Source: Paramagnetospirillum magnetotacticum MS-1
Lineage (GTDB): Bacteria > Pseudomonadota > Alphaproteobacteria > Rhodospirillales > Magnetospirillaceae
Direction of reading: 5' to 3'
Assembly: GCF_000829825.1 (NCBI RefSeq)
Contig: NZ_JXSL01000028.1
Location: 62,001-126,000 of the forward strand
DNA length: 64,000 nucleotides
Shown one piece after another: positions 49,501 to 57,302 of this stretch; position 1 is the stretch's first letter, and every line of letters begins with the position of its first letter. The translations under genes and the position numbers were made by a program. The notes under the pieces were generated by a model. That model worked only from the letters and a program-made list of their open reading frames with translations, searched no databases and was not told where the DNA came from.

Positions 49501-50384
49501 GACGGGGCGCGACGCTCGCGCGCCCCCACCAGGGCCACCAGTCCGACGCCGCCCGCGATCAGCAGTAATCCCGCGATATTGGTCAGCGTCAGACCCTCGC
49601 CCAGCAGCAGGGATGAAAATACCAAGCCCGCCGCCGGAATGCAGAGAAAGCTGAGCGAGACCGTCAGGGCAGGCAGCAGCCGGTTGACCGTCACCGCCGC
49701 CCAGAAGGCGAAGGCCGTCGCCAGGGTTCCGTTATAGGCCAGCGTCCAGGCCAGTTCGAAACTGCCATCGGGCCGAGGCGCGCCTTCGAAAATCGCCGCG
49801 GCGGCCGTTACCGGCACCAGACCGACCAGCATCTGCCAAGGCGCCAGATCCAACGGTGATGAACACCAGCGGTGGCCACGCACATGCAGGATTGCCGCCG
49901 CCCAGACCAACGCCGCCGCCAGCAGCATCAGATTGGCGATCACCAATTCGCCATTGCTCCAGTCGAAGCTCAGCGGATTGAACAGCACCAATATGCCGCC
50001 CAGCCCCAACAGCACTCCGGCCAGCCTGCCACGGGTCAGCTTTTCCCCCAGGAACAGCGCCGCGCCGGGAGCCACCCACAGCGGCGTGGTATAGGCCAGA
50101 ATGGCCGAGCGCCCGGCGGGGACCACCAGCAGGGCCAGATTGCTCAGCACCAGATAGGCAGCCATGTTGAGCAGTCCCAGCGAGGCCAGGACCGGCCAAT
50201 CCCCGCGAGGGGGCAGCCGCAACCGCCCGAGCGGCACCAGGATGACGAACATGCTGAGCGCGCCCAAGCCAAGCCGGAAGGCACAGAACCAAAGGGGCTG
50301 GATATGGGCCAGACCGATCTTCATGATCGGCCAGTTGCAGCCCCAGACCAGGACCAGCAAGGCCAGCAGGATCACCGCACGCAT
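49497..50384 (-). CDS. EamA/DMT-family inner-membrane transporter
   Basis: A 295-residue protein with about ten hydrophobic segments in two EamA-type halves (MRAVILLALLVLVWGCNWPIMK at the start; SLSFLCIPAAGLVFSSLLLGE in the second half). Members export amino acids, metabolites or drugs; the substrate cannot be told. The ATG at 50384 was preferred because it begins the first helix directly; the longer frame would add a hydrophilic, unconserved stretch overlapping the divergent gene region. Confidence 0.88.
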   Translation of the reverse strand: MRAVILLALLVLVWGCNWPIMKIGLAHIQPLWFCAFRLGLGALSMFVILVPLGRLRLPPRGDWPVLASLGLLNMAAYLVLSNLALLVVPAGRSAILAYTTPLWVAPGAALFLGEKLTRGRLAGVLLGLGGILVLFNPLSFDWSNGELVIANLMLLAAALVWAAAILHVRGHRWCSSPLDLAPWQMLVGLVPVTAAAAIFEGAPRPDGSFELAWTLAYNGTLATAFAFWAAVTVNRLLPALTVSLSFLCIPAAGLVFSSLLLGEGLTLTNIAGLLLIAGGVGLVALVGARERRAPS

Positions 50385-50472
50385 ATCCGGTCCTACCAAT
50401 ATCGGGGCGCAGACTTTGCCATGCCAGGCGTGCCATGATCCACTCTTTCCCGCATCAATCAGGAGAAACCCA

Positions 50473-50934
50473 TTGGACTTCGATGGAGAGCACCGTATCG
50501 GCGCGACGCGCGCCCAGGTCTGGCAAGCCCTCAACGACCCGATCATTCTCGCTGCCTGCATCCCCGGCTGCGAGACGCTTGAGGCCACAGGCCCCGGAAC
50601 CTATACCGCGACCGTGGCGCTTAGGGTCGGAGCCTTGGCCGCCCGGTTTACCGGATTGCTTTCCCTCACCGATGTGGAGGAGGCGCGGGCCTATACCCTG
50701 ACGGGTCAGGGCCAGGGCGGCGTGGCTGGGTTCGTCTCGGGATCGGCGCGGGTCGTCCTCGAAGACGATGGCGATGCCACGATTTTGCGCTGGACCGCCA
50801 CGGGCGAAATCGGCGGCCGCCTCGCCTCGGTGGGAGGACGCCTTCTGCATGGTTTCGCCGCAAAAACCGCCAATCAATTTTTTTCGCGCATGAACGACAA
50901 ACTCGGGTCGCAACCCGATTGCGGTTCAATGTAA
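50473..50934 (+). CDS. CoxG/SRPBCC-family protein
   Basis: A 153-residue protein of the carbon monoxide dehydrogenase subunit G family, which has a hydrophobic-ligand START-like fold; in CO oxidisers CoxG recruits the enzyme to the membrane. The N-terminal signature is DFDGEHRIGATRAQVWQAL and IPGCETLE. The start is a TTG at 50473, chosen because AGGAG lies eight bases upstream. No cox dehydrogenase genes are nearby, so a role in CO oxidation is not supported. The last residues suggest no transmembrane anchor, unlike some CoxG proteins. Confidence 0.82.
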   Translation: MDFDGEHRIGATRAQVWQALNDPIILAACIPGCETLEATGPGTYTATVALRVGALAARFTGLLSLTDVEEARAYTLTGQGQGGVAGFVSGSARVVLEDDGDATILRWTATGEIGGRLASVGGRLLHGFAAKTANQFFSRMNDKLGSQPDCGSM

Positions 50935-50957
50935 GGATAGCTACTTAATTACATTAT

Positions 50958-50979
50958 GTCACAATATGTCATGTGTGAC
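50958..50979. promoter_or_regulatory. candidate operator of the TetR gene
   Basis: GTCACA-N10-TGTGAC, a perfect 6-bp inverted repeat starting 35 bp before the TetR start codon; ATGTCA also occurs twice as a direct repeat inside it. Position and dyad fit autoregulation. Confidence 0.45.
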
Positions 50980-50992
50980 GGGGAGGGGGATA

Positions 50993-51694
50993 ATGGATAC
51001 ATACGCCGCTGGCTCGGCTCCGGCATTCAACCGGGAAGTTTCCCGCTCGGCGCCCGCGGAAAAAATCAGGCGGCGCCTGCCTCGCAGGGAGCGGGAAAAG
51101 CTGATCGTCACCGAGGCCATCCGCTTTTTCGCGGAAGTGGGTTTCGAGGGCCAGACCCGTGCCCTGGCGGACCGCCTGGGCGTTACCCAGCCCCTGCTCT
51201 ACCGCTACTTTCCCGACAAGGAAGCCTTGATCGAGCGGGTCTATAAGGAAGTCTTTCTGAATTCCTGGGAGCCCGCCTGGCTGGCGACCCTCCATGACCG
51301 CTCGCGTCCCCTGCTCGACCGGGTGACGGAATTTTACCTCGCCTATACAAGGGCGAATTTCAGCTATGAACGGGTGCGCCTGTTCATGTTCGCGGGCCTC
51401 AAGGACGGCTCCATCGCCAGCCGTTACATGCAATATGTGCGCGACCAGCTTTTCGAGCCGCTCTGTCTGGAAATGCGTGCCGAGCTGGGCCTGGACATCG
51501 TCGCCCCCGTCAGCCTGGAAGAGATCGAAATGGTCGCCGGACTGCATGGCGCCATCAGCTATGTGGGCGTGCGCCGCTGGGTTTACCACGCTCAGACGCC
51601 AGCAGATCTCGAGCCGGTCTTCATCGAGTTGGTCCGCACCTATCTGGCGGGTTTCGCCGACAGCTACCGGCGCCTTGCCCAGGCAAGACACTAG
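50993..51694 (+). CDS. TetR-family transcriptional regulator
   Basis: DNA-binding repressor-type protein of 233 residues. The N-terminal HTH spans about 25-75 (EAIRFFAEVGFEGQTRALADRLGVTQPLLYRYFPDKEALIERVY), broken here only for description as one domain with the FPDKEAL turn. The rest is an all-helical ligand domain. The ATG at 50993 has AGGGGG upstream. The gene follows the CoxG-like gene by 58 bp and a putative operator lies between. Ligand and targets are unknown. Confidence 0.9.
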   Translation: MDTYAAGSAPAFNREVSRSAPAEKIRRRLPRREREKLIVTEAIRFFAEVGFEGQTRALADRLGVTQPLLYRYFPDKEALIERVYKEVFLNSWEPAWLATLHDRSRPLLDRVTEFYLAYTRANFSYERVRLFMFAGLKDGSIASRYMQYVRDQLFEPLCLEMRAELGLDIVAPVSLEEIEMVAGLHGAISYVGVRRWVYHAQTPADLEPVFIELVRTYLAGFADSYRRLAQARH

Positions 51695-51762
51695 CGAAAC
51701 TCCTTGCCAGCCGTCCCAAGGGAGGCTACCAGTCGGTGGCGACCCAAAGGGGGATTTCGAGC

Positions 51763-52050
51763 ATGCGCAAGGCCGTTCTCGCCGTTACCGTGACCCTGGC
51801 CCTGGGGGCCTGTTCCAGTACGCCCAAGCCGCTGGTTCCCGACACCCCCGAAGGCCCAGCCAGCTATGTCTGCTATAGTACTTGGGTTTCAGAGCCCGAA
51901 GAGATTCGCGCCATCGCCCAGCACCAGTGCCGTGCCGCTGGGATGGAGGTGCGCAGCCTGATCGGCCAAAGTTGGGCGCCCTTCAAATGCGGCATTCTCA
52001 CCCCCGAGGTGGCGGCCTTCCGCTGCGGCCGTTACGGTTTCGGATACTAA
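51763..52050 (+). CDS. small cysteine-rich lipoprotein
   Basis: A 95-residue predicted lipoprotein. The signal peptide MRKAVLAVTVTLALGAC ends in a lipobox LGAC, with Ser-Ser at +2/+3, which favours outer-membrane sorting. The mature part has four more Cys (VCYS, QCRA, KCGI, RCGR), which could form two disulphides. The start at 51763 is preceded by AGGGGG nine bases upstream. No family is recognised. A strong terminator follows. Confidence 0.8.
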   Translation: MRKAVLAVTVTLALGACSSTPKPLVPDTPEGPASYVCYSTWVSEPEEIRAIAQHQCRAAGMEVRSLIGQSWAPFKCGILTPEVAAFRCGRYGFGY

Positions 52051-52089
52051 AAAATAAAAAAGCCCTCGGCCGCGCGGCCGAGGGCTTTT
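52050..52089. terminator. bidirectional intrinsic terminator
   Basis: GCCCTCGGCCG-CG-CGGCCGAGGGC, an 11-bp perfect stem (52062-52085), with TTTTCCTT on the plus-strand side and an A-run (AAAAAATAAAAAA-like) on the left, giving a U-tract on the minus strand. It separates the convergent lipoprotein and Tim44-like genes. Confidence 0.92.
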
Positions 52090-52103
52090 CCTTGTCTCAA
52101 GCG

Positions 52104-53144
52104 CTATTGCACCTGCTGCACCGCAGAGAGCAGCCAGCGCCCGCCATTGGTGCTGCGCATGAAGGTCCAGGCCTCGGTGTGGGTCACGGTGGCGCGCGGA
52201 TTGCCCTCGGCCACCGCGCCCGTGTCCAGGCGCACCATATAATCGTTGCACGAGAAGGTGAGAATGGCGGTCAGATAGTCGAACCCGCCCTCGCTCCACG
52301 ACTCGCTGACATCGCCCTTCAGCAAGGTGACGTTCTCCACCTTGTTGGCGATGCCCTCACTGGCGTTGCGGCTCATATCCTCGGACAGGAAAGAGACCAC
52401 TTCGGGCGTGGCGAAGCGCTTGAGGCTCAGAAGATTGCCGTCGCTCCACGCCTGTTGCACCCCCAACAGGATTTCCGTGAAGGCCTCCTGATCATTGCCC
52501 GACGGGTCGAATTCCTTCTCGATTCGGGCCAGGGGCGGAGCGCCGGAGATCATGGGCTCCACATGTTCGCCATGGGTGTCGCGCATATAGGGGTTGCCCG
52601 CCGGAACCGCAGGCTGGGTCCGCGAGCGGAACAGACGGAAAGCCAGCCAGACCAGCCCGCCGATGATCGCCAGTTGGAGCAGAAGCCCCAGGAAGCTGGC
52701 ACCGGGCGCCACATCGGAAGCCGCGGCCAGGGCCGGGGAATGGCCAAACAGCATGGAGCCGATCCCGGCGCCCACCAGACCACCGGCCAGACCGGCCATG
52801 AAGGGATTGCGCTGGAAGAAGCCGGGCTGGGCCCCCATGGGAGCGCCCATGGGCGAGGCCGGACGCAGGCCGGAATTCATGGCTCCGGCCGGAGCCAGCG
52901 GGGCCGCGTCCACCGCGCCGGGGCGCGGCGCGGCCTGGGGCACGGGCGGCGGACCGGCAGGTTTGGTCTGGACGGGGGGCGGAGCCAGGGTGCGCTCCAT
53001 TGGCGCGTCATAGGTCCGCGACCCGCGCGAGCCGAAGCTGCCGCCACTGGACTTGGACGTGCTGCCCGCCTTGGCCAAAGCGTCACCCGCACCGGCCAGG
53101 GCCAGCACCAGGACCAGCACGGCCGAAATCACCACATGCCTCAT
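52104..53144 (-). CDS. Tim44-like domain membrane protein
   Basis: A 346-residue protein with an N-terminal signal (MRHVVISAVLVLVLALAGAG), a Ser/Gly- and Pro-rich linker, a glycine-zipper-like hydrophobic stretch (GLAGGLVGAGIGSMLFG), a membrane helix near residues 152-172 and a C-terminal Tim44-like domain with an EAWTFMR-type strand. Bacterial Tim44-like proteins (TimA) are of uncertain function; a homologue of the mitochondrial import factor has been discussed. It is monocistronic here, ending at a bidirectional terminator. Confidence 0.85.
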   Translation of the reverse strand: MRHVVISAVLVLVLALAGAGDALAKAGSTSKSSGGSFGSRGSRTYDAPMERTLAPPPVQTKPAGPPPVPQAAPRPGAVDAAPLAPAGAMNSGLRPASPMGAPMGAQPGFFQRNPFMAGLAGGLVGAGIGSMLFGHSPALAAASDVAPGASFLGLLLQLAIIGGLVWLAFRLFRSRTQPAVPAGNPYMRDTHGEHVEPMISGAPPLARIEKEFDPSGNDQEAFTEILLGVQQAWSDGNLLSLKRFATPEVVSFLSEDMSRNASEGIANKVENVTLLKGDVSESWSEGGFDYLTAILTFSCNDYMVRLDTGAVAEGNPRATVTHTEAWTFMRSTNGGRWLLSAVQQVQ

Positions 53145-53215
53145 CTCGTTCCTCCCAAGGAATCTCCCCCATGTTATAGGGCGGCCTGGGCGGAAAGCAA
53201 ACCGGCTACAAAAAT

Positions 53216-54331
53216 TTAACCTTGGGAAACATCGCCCTGGACGCGGGCGGCCAGGGATGCGGCCATGAACATGTCAAGATCGCCGTCGAGAACGCCCTGG
53301 GTATCCGAAGTCTCCACATTGGTGCGCAGATCCTTGACCATCTGGTAGGGCTGCAACACATAGGAGCGGATCTGGTGGCCCCAGCCGATATCGGTCTTCT
53401 GGTCTTCCAAAGCCTGGGCGGCGGCTTCGCGTTTTTGCAGCTCGGCCTCGTAAAGGCGTGCGCGCAGCATGTCCCAGGCCCGCGCCCGATTCTGGTGCTG
53501 CGAACGCTCCATCTGGCAGGCCACGGCGATGCCGGTGGGGATATGGGTGATGCGGACCGCCGAATCGGTCTTGTTGATGTGCTGGCCGCCCGCGCCCGAG
53601 GCACGGTAGGTGTCGATGCGGCACTCGCTCTCATTGATCTGGATATCGATGGAATCGTCGATCACCGGGTAAACCCAGGCCGAGGAAAAGCTGGTATGGC
53701 GGCGCGCCGCGCTGTCATAGGGCGAAATGCGCACCAGCCGGTGGACGCCGCTTTCGGTCTTCAGCCAGCCATAGGCGTTATGGCCGAGGATGCGGATGGT
53801 GGCCGACTTGATGCCCGCCTGCTCGCCCGAGCTTTCTTCCAGCCATTCCACCTTATAGCCGTGCTTCTCGGCCCAGCGGGTATACATGCGCAGCAGCATT
53901 TCGGCCCAGTCCTGGGACTCGGTGCCGCCAGCGCCAGCATTGATTTCCATGTAGCAGTCGTTGTGGTCGGCCTCGCCCGAGAGCAGGGTTTCCAGCTCCA
54001 TCTTGGCGGCGCGCTCCTTGACGGCGCGGATCTGCTCCTCGGCGTCGTCGATGACCGTCTGGTCGCCTTCCATCTCGCCCAGTTCGATCAGCTCGATCAG
54101 ATCGGCCAGTTCGCGCTCCAAGGCGCGGCAGCCCTGGATGGCGCTGTCCAGGTCATTGCGCTCGCGCATGATCTTCTGCGCGGCCCCGGCATCATTCCAC
54201 AGATCGGGATTCTCGGCCGAGGCGTTCAGCTCGTCGAGCCGCATCAAGGCCTCGTCCCAATTGAGATGACGCTTCAACAGAGCGGCCGACCGCCGGATAT
54301 CCTGGGCGAGTGCCTCGATCTCGGCCCGCAT
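53216..54331 (-). CDS. prfB: peptide chain release factor 2
   Basis: Recognises UGA and UAA stop codons and triggers peptide release. The 371-residue protein has [15 protein letters not shown] with the catalytic GGQ, and [13 protein letters not shown] in the stop-codon recognition region (SPY where E. coli has SPF). The frame is continuous from [12 protein letters not shown], so the programmed +1 frameshift of E. coli prfB is not needed here; a region reading CTTTGA in register was not found. Longer upstream frames are Pro/Arg-rich and rejected. Confidence 0.95.
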   Translation of the reverse strand: MRAEIEALAQDIRRSAALLKRHLNWDEALMRLDELNASAENPDLWNDAGAAQKIMRERNDLDSAIQGCRALERELADLIELIELGEMEGDQTVIDDAEEQIRAVKERAAKMELETLLSGEADHNDCYMEINAGAGGTESQDWAEMLLRMYTRWAEKHGYKVEWLEESSGEQAGIKSATIRILGHNAYGWLKTESGVHRLVRISPYDSAARRHTSFSSAWVYPVIDDSIDIQINESECRIDTYRASGAGGQHINKTDSAVRITHIPTGIAVACQMERSQHQNRARAWDMLRARLYEAELQKREAAAQALEDQKTDIGWGHQIRSYVLQPYQMVKDLRTNVETSDTQGVLDGDLDMFMAASLAARVQGDVSQG

Positions 54332-54407
54332 GGCTGTTCCCCTAAGGCTGAATGGAGGCGCCCTTTGTAAGGAACTCCGCCCAGACTGGCAACCTGAGAG
54401 ATTCTGA

Positions 54408-54896
54408 TTATGGCGGCGGCGGCTGAGGAGGCGGGCCGCCCTTGGGCGGATGGGGCGGACGCCAGCGGGCGATGGCCTGGCGGCTTTCCGGCGACATGGC
54501 CGATGCCGCCTCGACGATGACGTCGGCGATGACATCGTCCACGGCGCGATGGGCCTGGCGCCCCTCGGCCAGCACGGCCCGCAGGGCCTCGGCATCCAAA
54601 TTGGGAGCGGCCAGCAGCGCAGTAACACGTTCGGGCATGCCACCCCATACACGCCATTGTGCGTCCACCTCCTGGGTACGCCCCTGGATCACGCCGCGCA
54701 GAATGGCGGCATCGGCGGGCGGCAGATCGGCGGCCAAACGTTCGGCCAGATGCAGCGGGCTGGGCGGCGGGCCTTTGGGGCCACCGGGCGGCCCCGGAGG
54801 AAAGCCCGGTTCGCGCATGAACAGCACCGTCCCCAAGAAGACATTGAGAGCCAGGGACACCGGCAAGGCCCAACGGGATAAAATCTCGCGCCCCAT
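54408..54896 (-). CDS. CnrX-like periplasmic metal-sensor/resistance protein
   Basis: A 162-residue protein with one N-terminal membrane anchor (about residues 6-28) and a periplasmic helical domain of the Spy/CnrX (heavy-metal resistance) type, flanked by Pro-rich stretches. His in PLHLAERL and QAHRAVDD are in positions where CnrX-type sensors bind metal, though this is by analogy only. The C-terminus ends in [16 protein letters not shown]. It is the third gene of the ECF operon, and its ATG shares one base with the preceding stop (TGATG). Confidence 0.75.
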   Translation of the reverse strand: MGREILSRWALPVSLALNVFLGTVLFMREPGFPPGPPGGPKGPPPSPLHLAERLAADLPPADAAILRGVIQGRTQEVDAQWRVWGGMPERVTALLAAPNLDAEALRAVLAEGRQAHRAVDDVIADVIVEAASAMSPESRQAIARWRPPHPPKGGPPPQPPPP

Positions 54897-55204
54897 CAAT
54901 ATCCCAGCCCCGCGTAAGAGGTTGCCGTCAAAACATGGTCCAGGACGACCACGTCGGAAGAGGGACGCAGCCCCTGCCCGACCACGATGCCGAGCAGGGC
55001 GGCGGCGGCCATGGGCAACGCGAAGCGCGACACCGGCACCAGCCCGGCCAGCCACCCCGTCAATCCCGAGAAGGATGCGGCGGCGGGACGCGGATCGTCC
55101 AGACGGGCCATCACCCGATCCATGACGTGGGCGGCGCGCTCGGGCGCCACTTCCACCGGCGGGACCAGCTTGGCGACAATTTCGTCAAGTTCATCGGCAC
55201 TCAT
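54896..55204 (-). CDS. small single-helix membrane protein, possible anti-sigma factor
   Basis: A 102-residue protein: a cytoplasmic N-terminal half of about 50 residues (MSADELDEIVAKLVPPVEV...), one membrane helix near 60-80 (FALPMAAAALLGIVVGQGL), and a short periplasmic tail. Size and topology fit a small anti-sigma factor, as CnrY is for CnrH, but no HxxxCxxC zinc motif of the ZAS type is present. It overlaps both the sigma gene (4 bp) and the CnrX-like gene (1 bp), so all three are coupled. Confidence 0.65.
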   Translation of the reverse strand: MSADELDEIVAKLVPPVEVAPERAAHVMDRVMARLDDPRPAAASFSGLTGWLAGLVPVSRFALPMAAAALLGIVVGQGLRPSSDVVVLDHVLTATSYAGLGY

Positions 55205-55866
55205 GTCACATCTCCAATACCCCGGATCCCCAGACGGGCAAGGGCGGTCTTCAGGCTGCGCTTGCCCCGCACCAGCAGGGCCTCCATGGCGCTCAGCGAC
55301 AAATCCAGGACCCGCGCCGCCTCCGGGGCGGTCAGATCGCTGAAATAGTATAGCGACAACGCCTGGCGCTGTCTGGCGGGCATCTCGGCCATGGCGGTGG
55401 AAACCAGGCGTTCGCGCTGGCGCGCCACCACACGGTCAAGACCGCCCGGCGAAGGATCGGCCGGGTCTCCCGCCTCCTCCACCGCCACGAAGCGGACGCG
55501 GCGCAGACGGTCCAGGCTGGCGTTCAGCACCACCCGGTAAAGCCAGGTCGAAAACTTGGCCTCGCGGTCCGATTGCCACCCGGAAGCCAGAGTCCAAACC
55601 TTCAAGAACGCCTCCTGTACGACCTCGTCGGCATCGGCGGGATTGCGCAACACGCGGGTGGACAGGGCAAGCATGGCGCGGACGTGACGTTCCATCAGCC
55701 GCTGGAAGCTCCGGCGGTCGCCCTGGCCGATGGCCCGCAACAGATCGTCGTCGCTGGCCGCCTCCATCTGCGAAGGCTGCCGCCCACCCTGATCCAAACC
55801 GCCTCCCTGCCAAGCATCATCCTTGGATTGAACGGAGCGGAACAGGCGATCCATGCGGAAAATCAT
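55201..55866 (-). CDS. ECF-subfamily RNA polymerase sigma factor
   Basis: Sigma factor of the extracytoplasmic-function class, about 221 residues from the ATG at 55866. Region 2 shows LSTRVLRNPADADEVVQEAFLKVW and FSTWLYRVVLNASLDRLRR; region 4 shows MPARQRQALSLYYFSDLTAPEAARVL. ATGs at 55854 and 55767 are alternative starts; none has a strong ribosome-binding site, and the chosen one has GGGTGG upstream. It is followed by the membrane and CnrX-like genes. A perfect inverted repeat and an ECF-type promoter motif lie directly upstream. Confidence 0.9.
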   Translation of the reverse strand: MIFRMDRLFRSVQSKDDAWQGGGLDQGGRQPSQMEAASDDDLLRAIGQGDRRSFQRLMERHVRAMLALSTRVLRNPADADEVVQEAFLKVWTLASGWQSDREAKFSTWLYRVVLNASLDRLRRVRFVAVEEAGDPADPSPGGLDRVVARQRERLVSTAMAEMPARQRQALSLYYFSDLTAPEAARVLDLSLSAMEALLVRGKRSLKTALARLGIRGIGDVT

Positions 55867-55873
55867 GCGCCCA

Positions 55874-55914
55874 CCCGGCAATTTCTGCCGGGAGCCAGGG
55901 CAGAAATTGCCGGG
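55874..55914. promoter_or_regulatory. perfect 16-bp inverted repeat before the ECF sigma gene
   Basis: CCCGGCAATTTCTGCC-N9-GGCAGAAATTGCCGGG, ending eight bases before the predicted start codon. In RNA it would be a very stable hairpin close to the ribosome-binding region; in DNA it is a good dyad operator. No U-tract follows. Confidence 0.7.
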
Positions 55915-55929
55915 ACCATCGGACGCAAT

Positions 55930-55953
55930 GACGGAAGAATGATACCCATTTCC
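55930..55953 (-). promoter_or_regulatory. candidate ECF-type promoter
   Basis: On the minus strand GGAAA, 16 bases, GTC, resembling ECF promoters (GGAAC-N16/17-GTC). Transcription from it would include the 16-bp inverted repeat in the leader. This would allow autoregulation of the sigma factor. Confidence 0.4.
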
Positions 55954-56050
55954 CACCGAATCAACGGGTTATAACGACACAGAATCTTGGCCTCAGCCTT
56001 GCAGGGGCAAGGATAGCAAGGCTTTTACGACACCACATAGAAATAGCGTG

Positions 56051-56104
56051 GTGCGGAAGCTATTTTCAAGAAAAACATAAGAAATAATTTTCATTTTTCC
56101 GCAC
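56051..56104. promoter_or_regulatory. spaced inverted repeat in AT-rich upstream DNA
   Basis: GTGCGGAA and TTCCGCAC, perfect 8-bp arms 38 bp apart, enclosing A/T-tracts (TTTTCAAGAAAAACAT and similar). It lies 80-130 bp before the first EF-hand gene and could be a looped regulator site. Confidence 0.35.
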
Positions 56105-56183
56105 ATGTAAAGCATAGACCGAACCGTGGAACGACTCGACCGGAAATAAAATCCGATCATCTTAAGACAGATGGAGAGTCATC

Positions 56184-57182
56184 ATGCTACACGGACTAGG
56201 CGCATCCGCATCAGGATCCACGCAGAACATAAGTTCAATATTCAAGAAGCTCGACACGAACTCGGACAACTCGGTTAGTCGCACCGAGTTCATCGCCGGA
56301 AAGCCGGACGATGTCAGCGATGATCAGGCCGGGTCGCTGTTCGACAAGCTGAACTCGTCGGGCAGCGGATCGCTCAGCCAGAGCGATCTCACCTCCGCCT
56401 TCCAGCAGATGGCGTCGGCCATGCAATCGGTTCTGTTGCAAAACCAGGAAGCCCAGCAGGGCGGTCAGGAAGAGCATGGCGGTCAAGGCGGCCCACCCGA
56501 TTCCGCCGAAATGTTCAAGACTCTGGATACGGATTCCAACGGCACCGTCACCCGCGAGGAATTCGTCGCTGGACGACCCAAGAATGCCAGTGAAGACGAA
56601 GCCGGAGCCTTCTTCGATAAGATCGCCTCGGCCGCCGGGGCCGATTCCGCCTCGGGCCTCAGTCAGGACCAGTTGGCCAGCGGCCTGAAATCCATGGGGC
56701 CGCCGGATGCCAGTTCATCGACAGAATCCTCCAGCGAAACCTCGTCCAGCGTCGATCAGTTGATCAATCAGATTCTGTCCCTTCTCCAGGGAACCTCCAG
56801 TTCCCAATCGACCCAGGGCGGTCCCGACAGCGCGAAGATGTTCAAGGACCTGGACAAGGACGGCGACGGCACGGTCAGCCGTTCGGAGTTTACGGCCGGA
56901 CGCCCCGACGATGTCAGCGAGGATCAGGCCAGCGCCTTCTACGACAAGATCGCCTCGGCCTCCGGTGCGGATTCCGCCTCCGGCCTCAGCCAGGACCAGT
57001 TGGCCGAGGGCATGAAGAAGGCTGGGCCGCCCGATAGCGCTCAGCAGACGTCGTCCACCCAGTCCACGACGACGACACAATCCTCCAGCAACGACCAGTT
57101 GCTGCAGGAATTGCTCAAAGCCATCGGCTCCTACCAGAAGGCCAACCTGCTCAGCACCGCCAATACCAGCCTGGCGGCGTGA
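56184..57182 (+). CDS. EF-hand calcium-binding protein with three modules
   Basis: A 332-residue Ser/Asp/Gln-rich protein. Canonical EF loops occur at residues 24-35 (DTNSDNSVSRTE), 115-126 (DTDSNGTVTREE) and 224-235 (DKDGDGTVSRSE). Each is followed by F-x-AG-(R/K)-P and then a degenerate partner ending GLSQDQL or SLSQSDL. The second and third modules are almost identical (GADSASGLSQDQL). There is no signal peptide or membrane segment. The ATG at 56184 follows a GGAGAG site. A terminator follows, then a related gene. Function unknown; calcium binding is the expected property. Confidence 0.85.
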   Translation: MLHGLGASASGSTQNISSIFKKLDTNSDNSVSRTEFIAGKPDDVSDDQAGSLFDKLNSSGSGSLSQSDLTSAFQQMASAMQSVLLQNQEAQQGGQEEHGGQGGPPDSAEMFKTLDTDSNGTVTREEFVAGRPKNASEDEAGAFFDKIASAAGADSASGLSQDQLASGLKSMGPPDASSSTESSSETSSSVDQLINQILSLLQGTSSSQSTQGGPDSAKMFKDLDKDGDGTVSRSEFTAGRPDDVSEDQASAFYDKIASASGADSASGLSQDQLAEGMKKAGPPDSAQQTSSTQSTTTTQSSSNDQLLQELLKAIGSYQKANLLSTANTSLAA

Positions 57183-57195
57183 TCAAGGCCTTCGA

Positions 57196-57237
57196 CATCC
57201 CCATGCCGCCCCCCTTCGGCATGGGGATGATTTTTTT
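57196..57237 (+). terminator. intrinsic terminator after the first EF-hand gene
   Basis: CATCCCCATGCCG / CGGCATGGGGATG, 13 bp perfect, loop of eight, followed by ATTTTTTT, 14 bp after the stop. Confidence 0.93.
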
Positions 57238-57302
57238 CGCAGGCAATGACGCGCCCCAAGCGTTCAACAGATCAGAACAACTGTCTCAGAAGGAGATCGG
57301 CC

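Noticed and set aside
53216-54400. Programmed frameshift in prfB
   Set aside because: The reading frame from 54331 is continuous and no in-frame UGA slip site is present.
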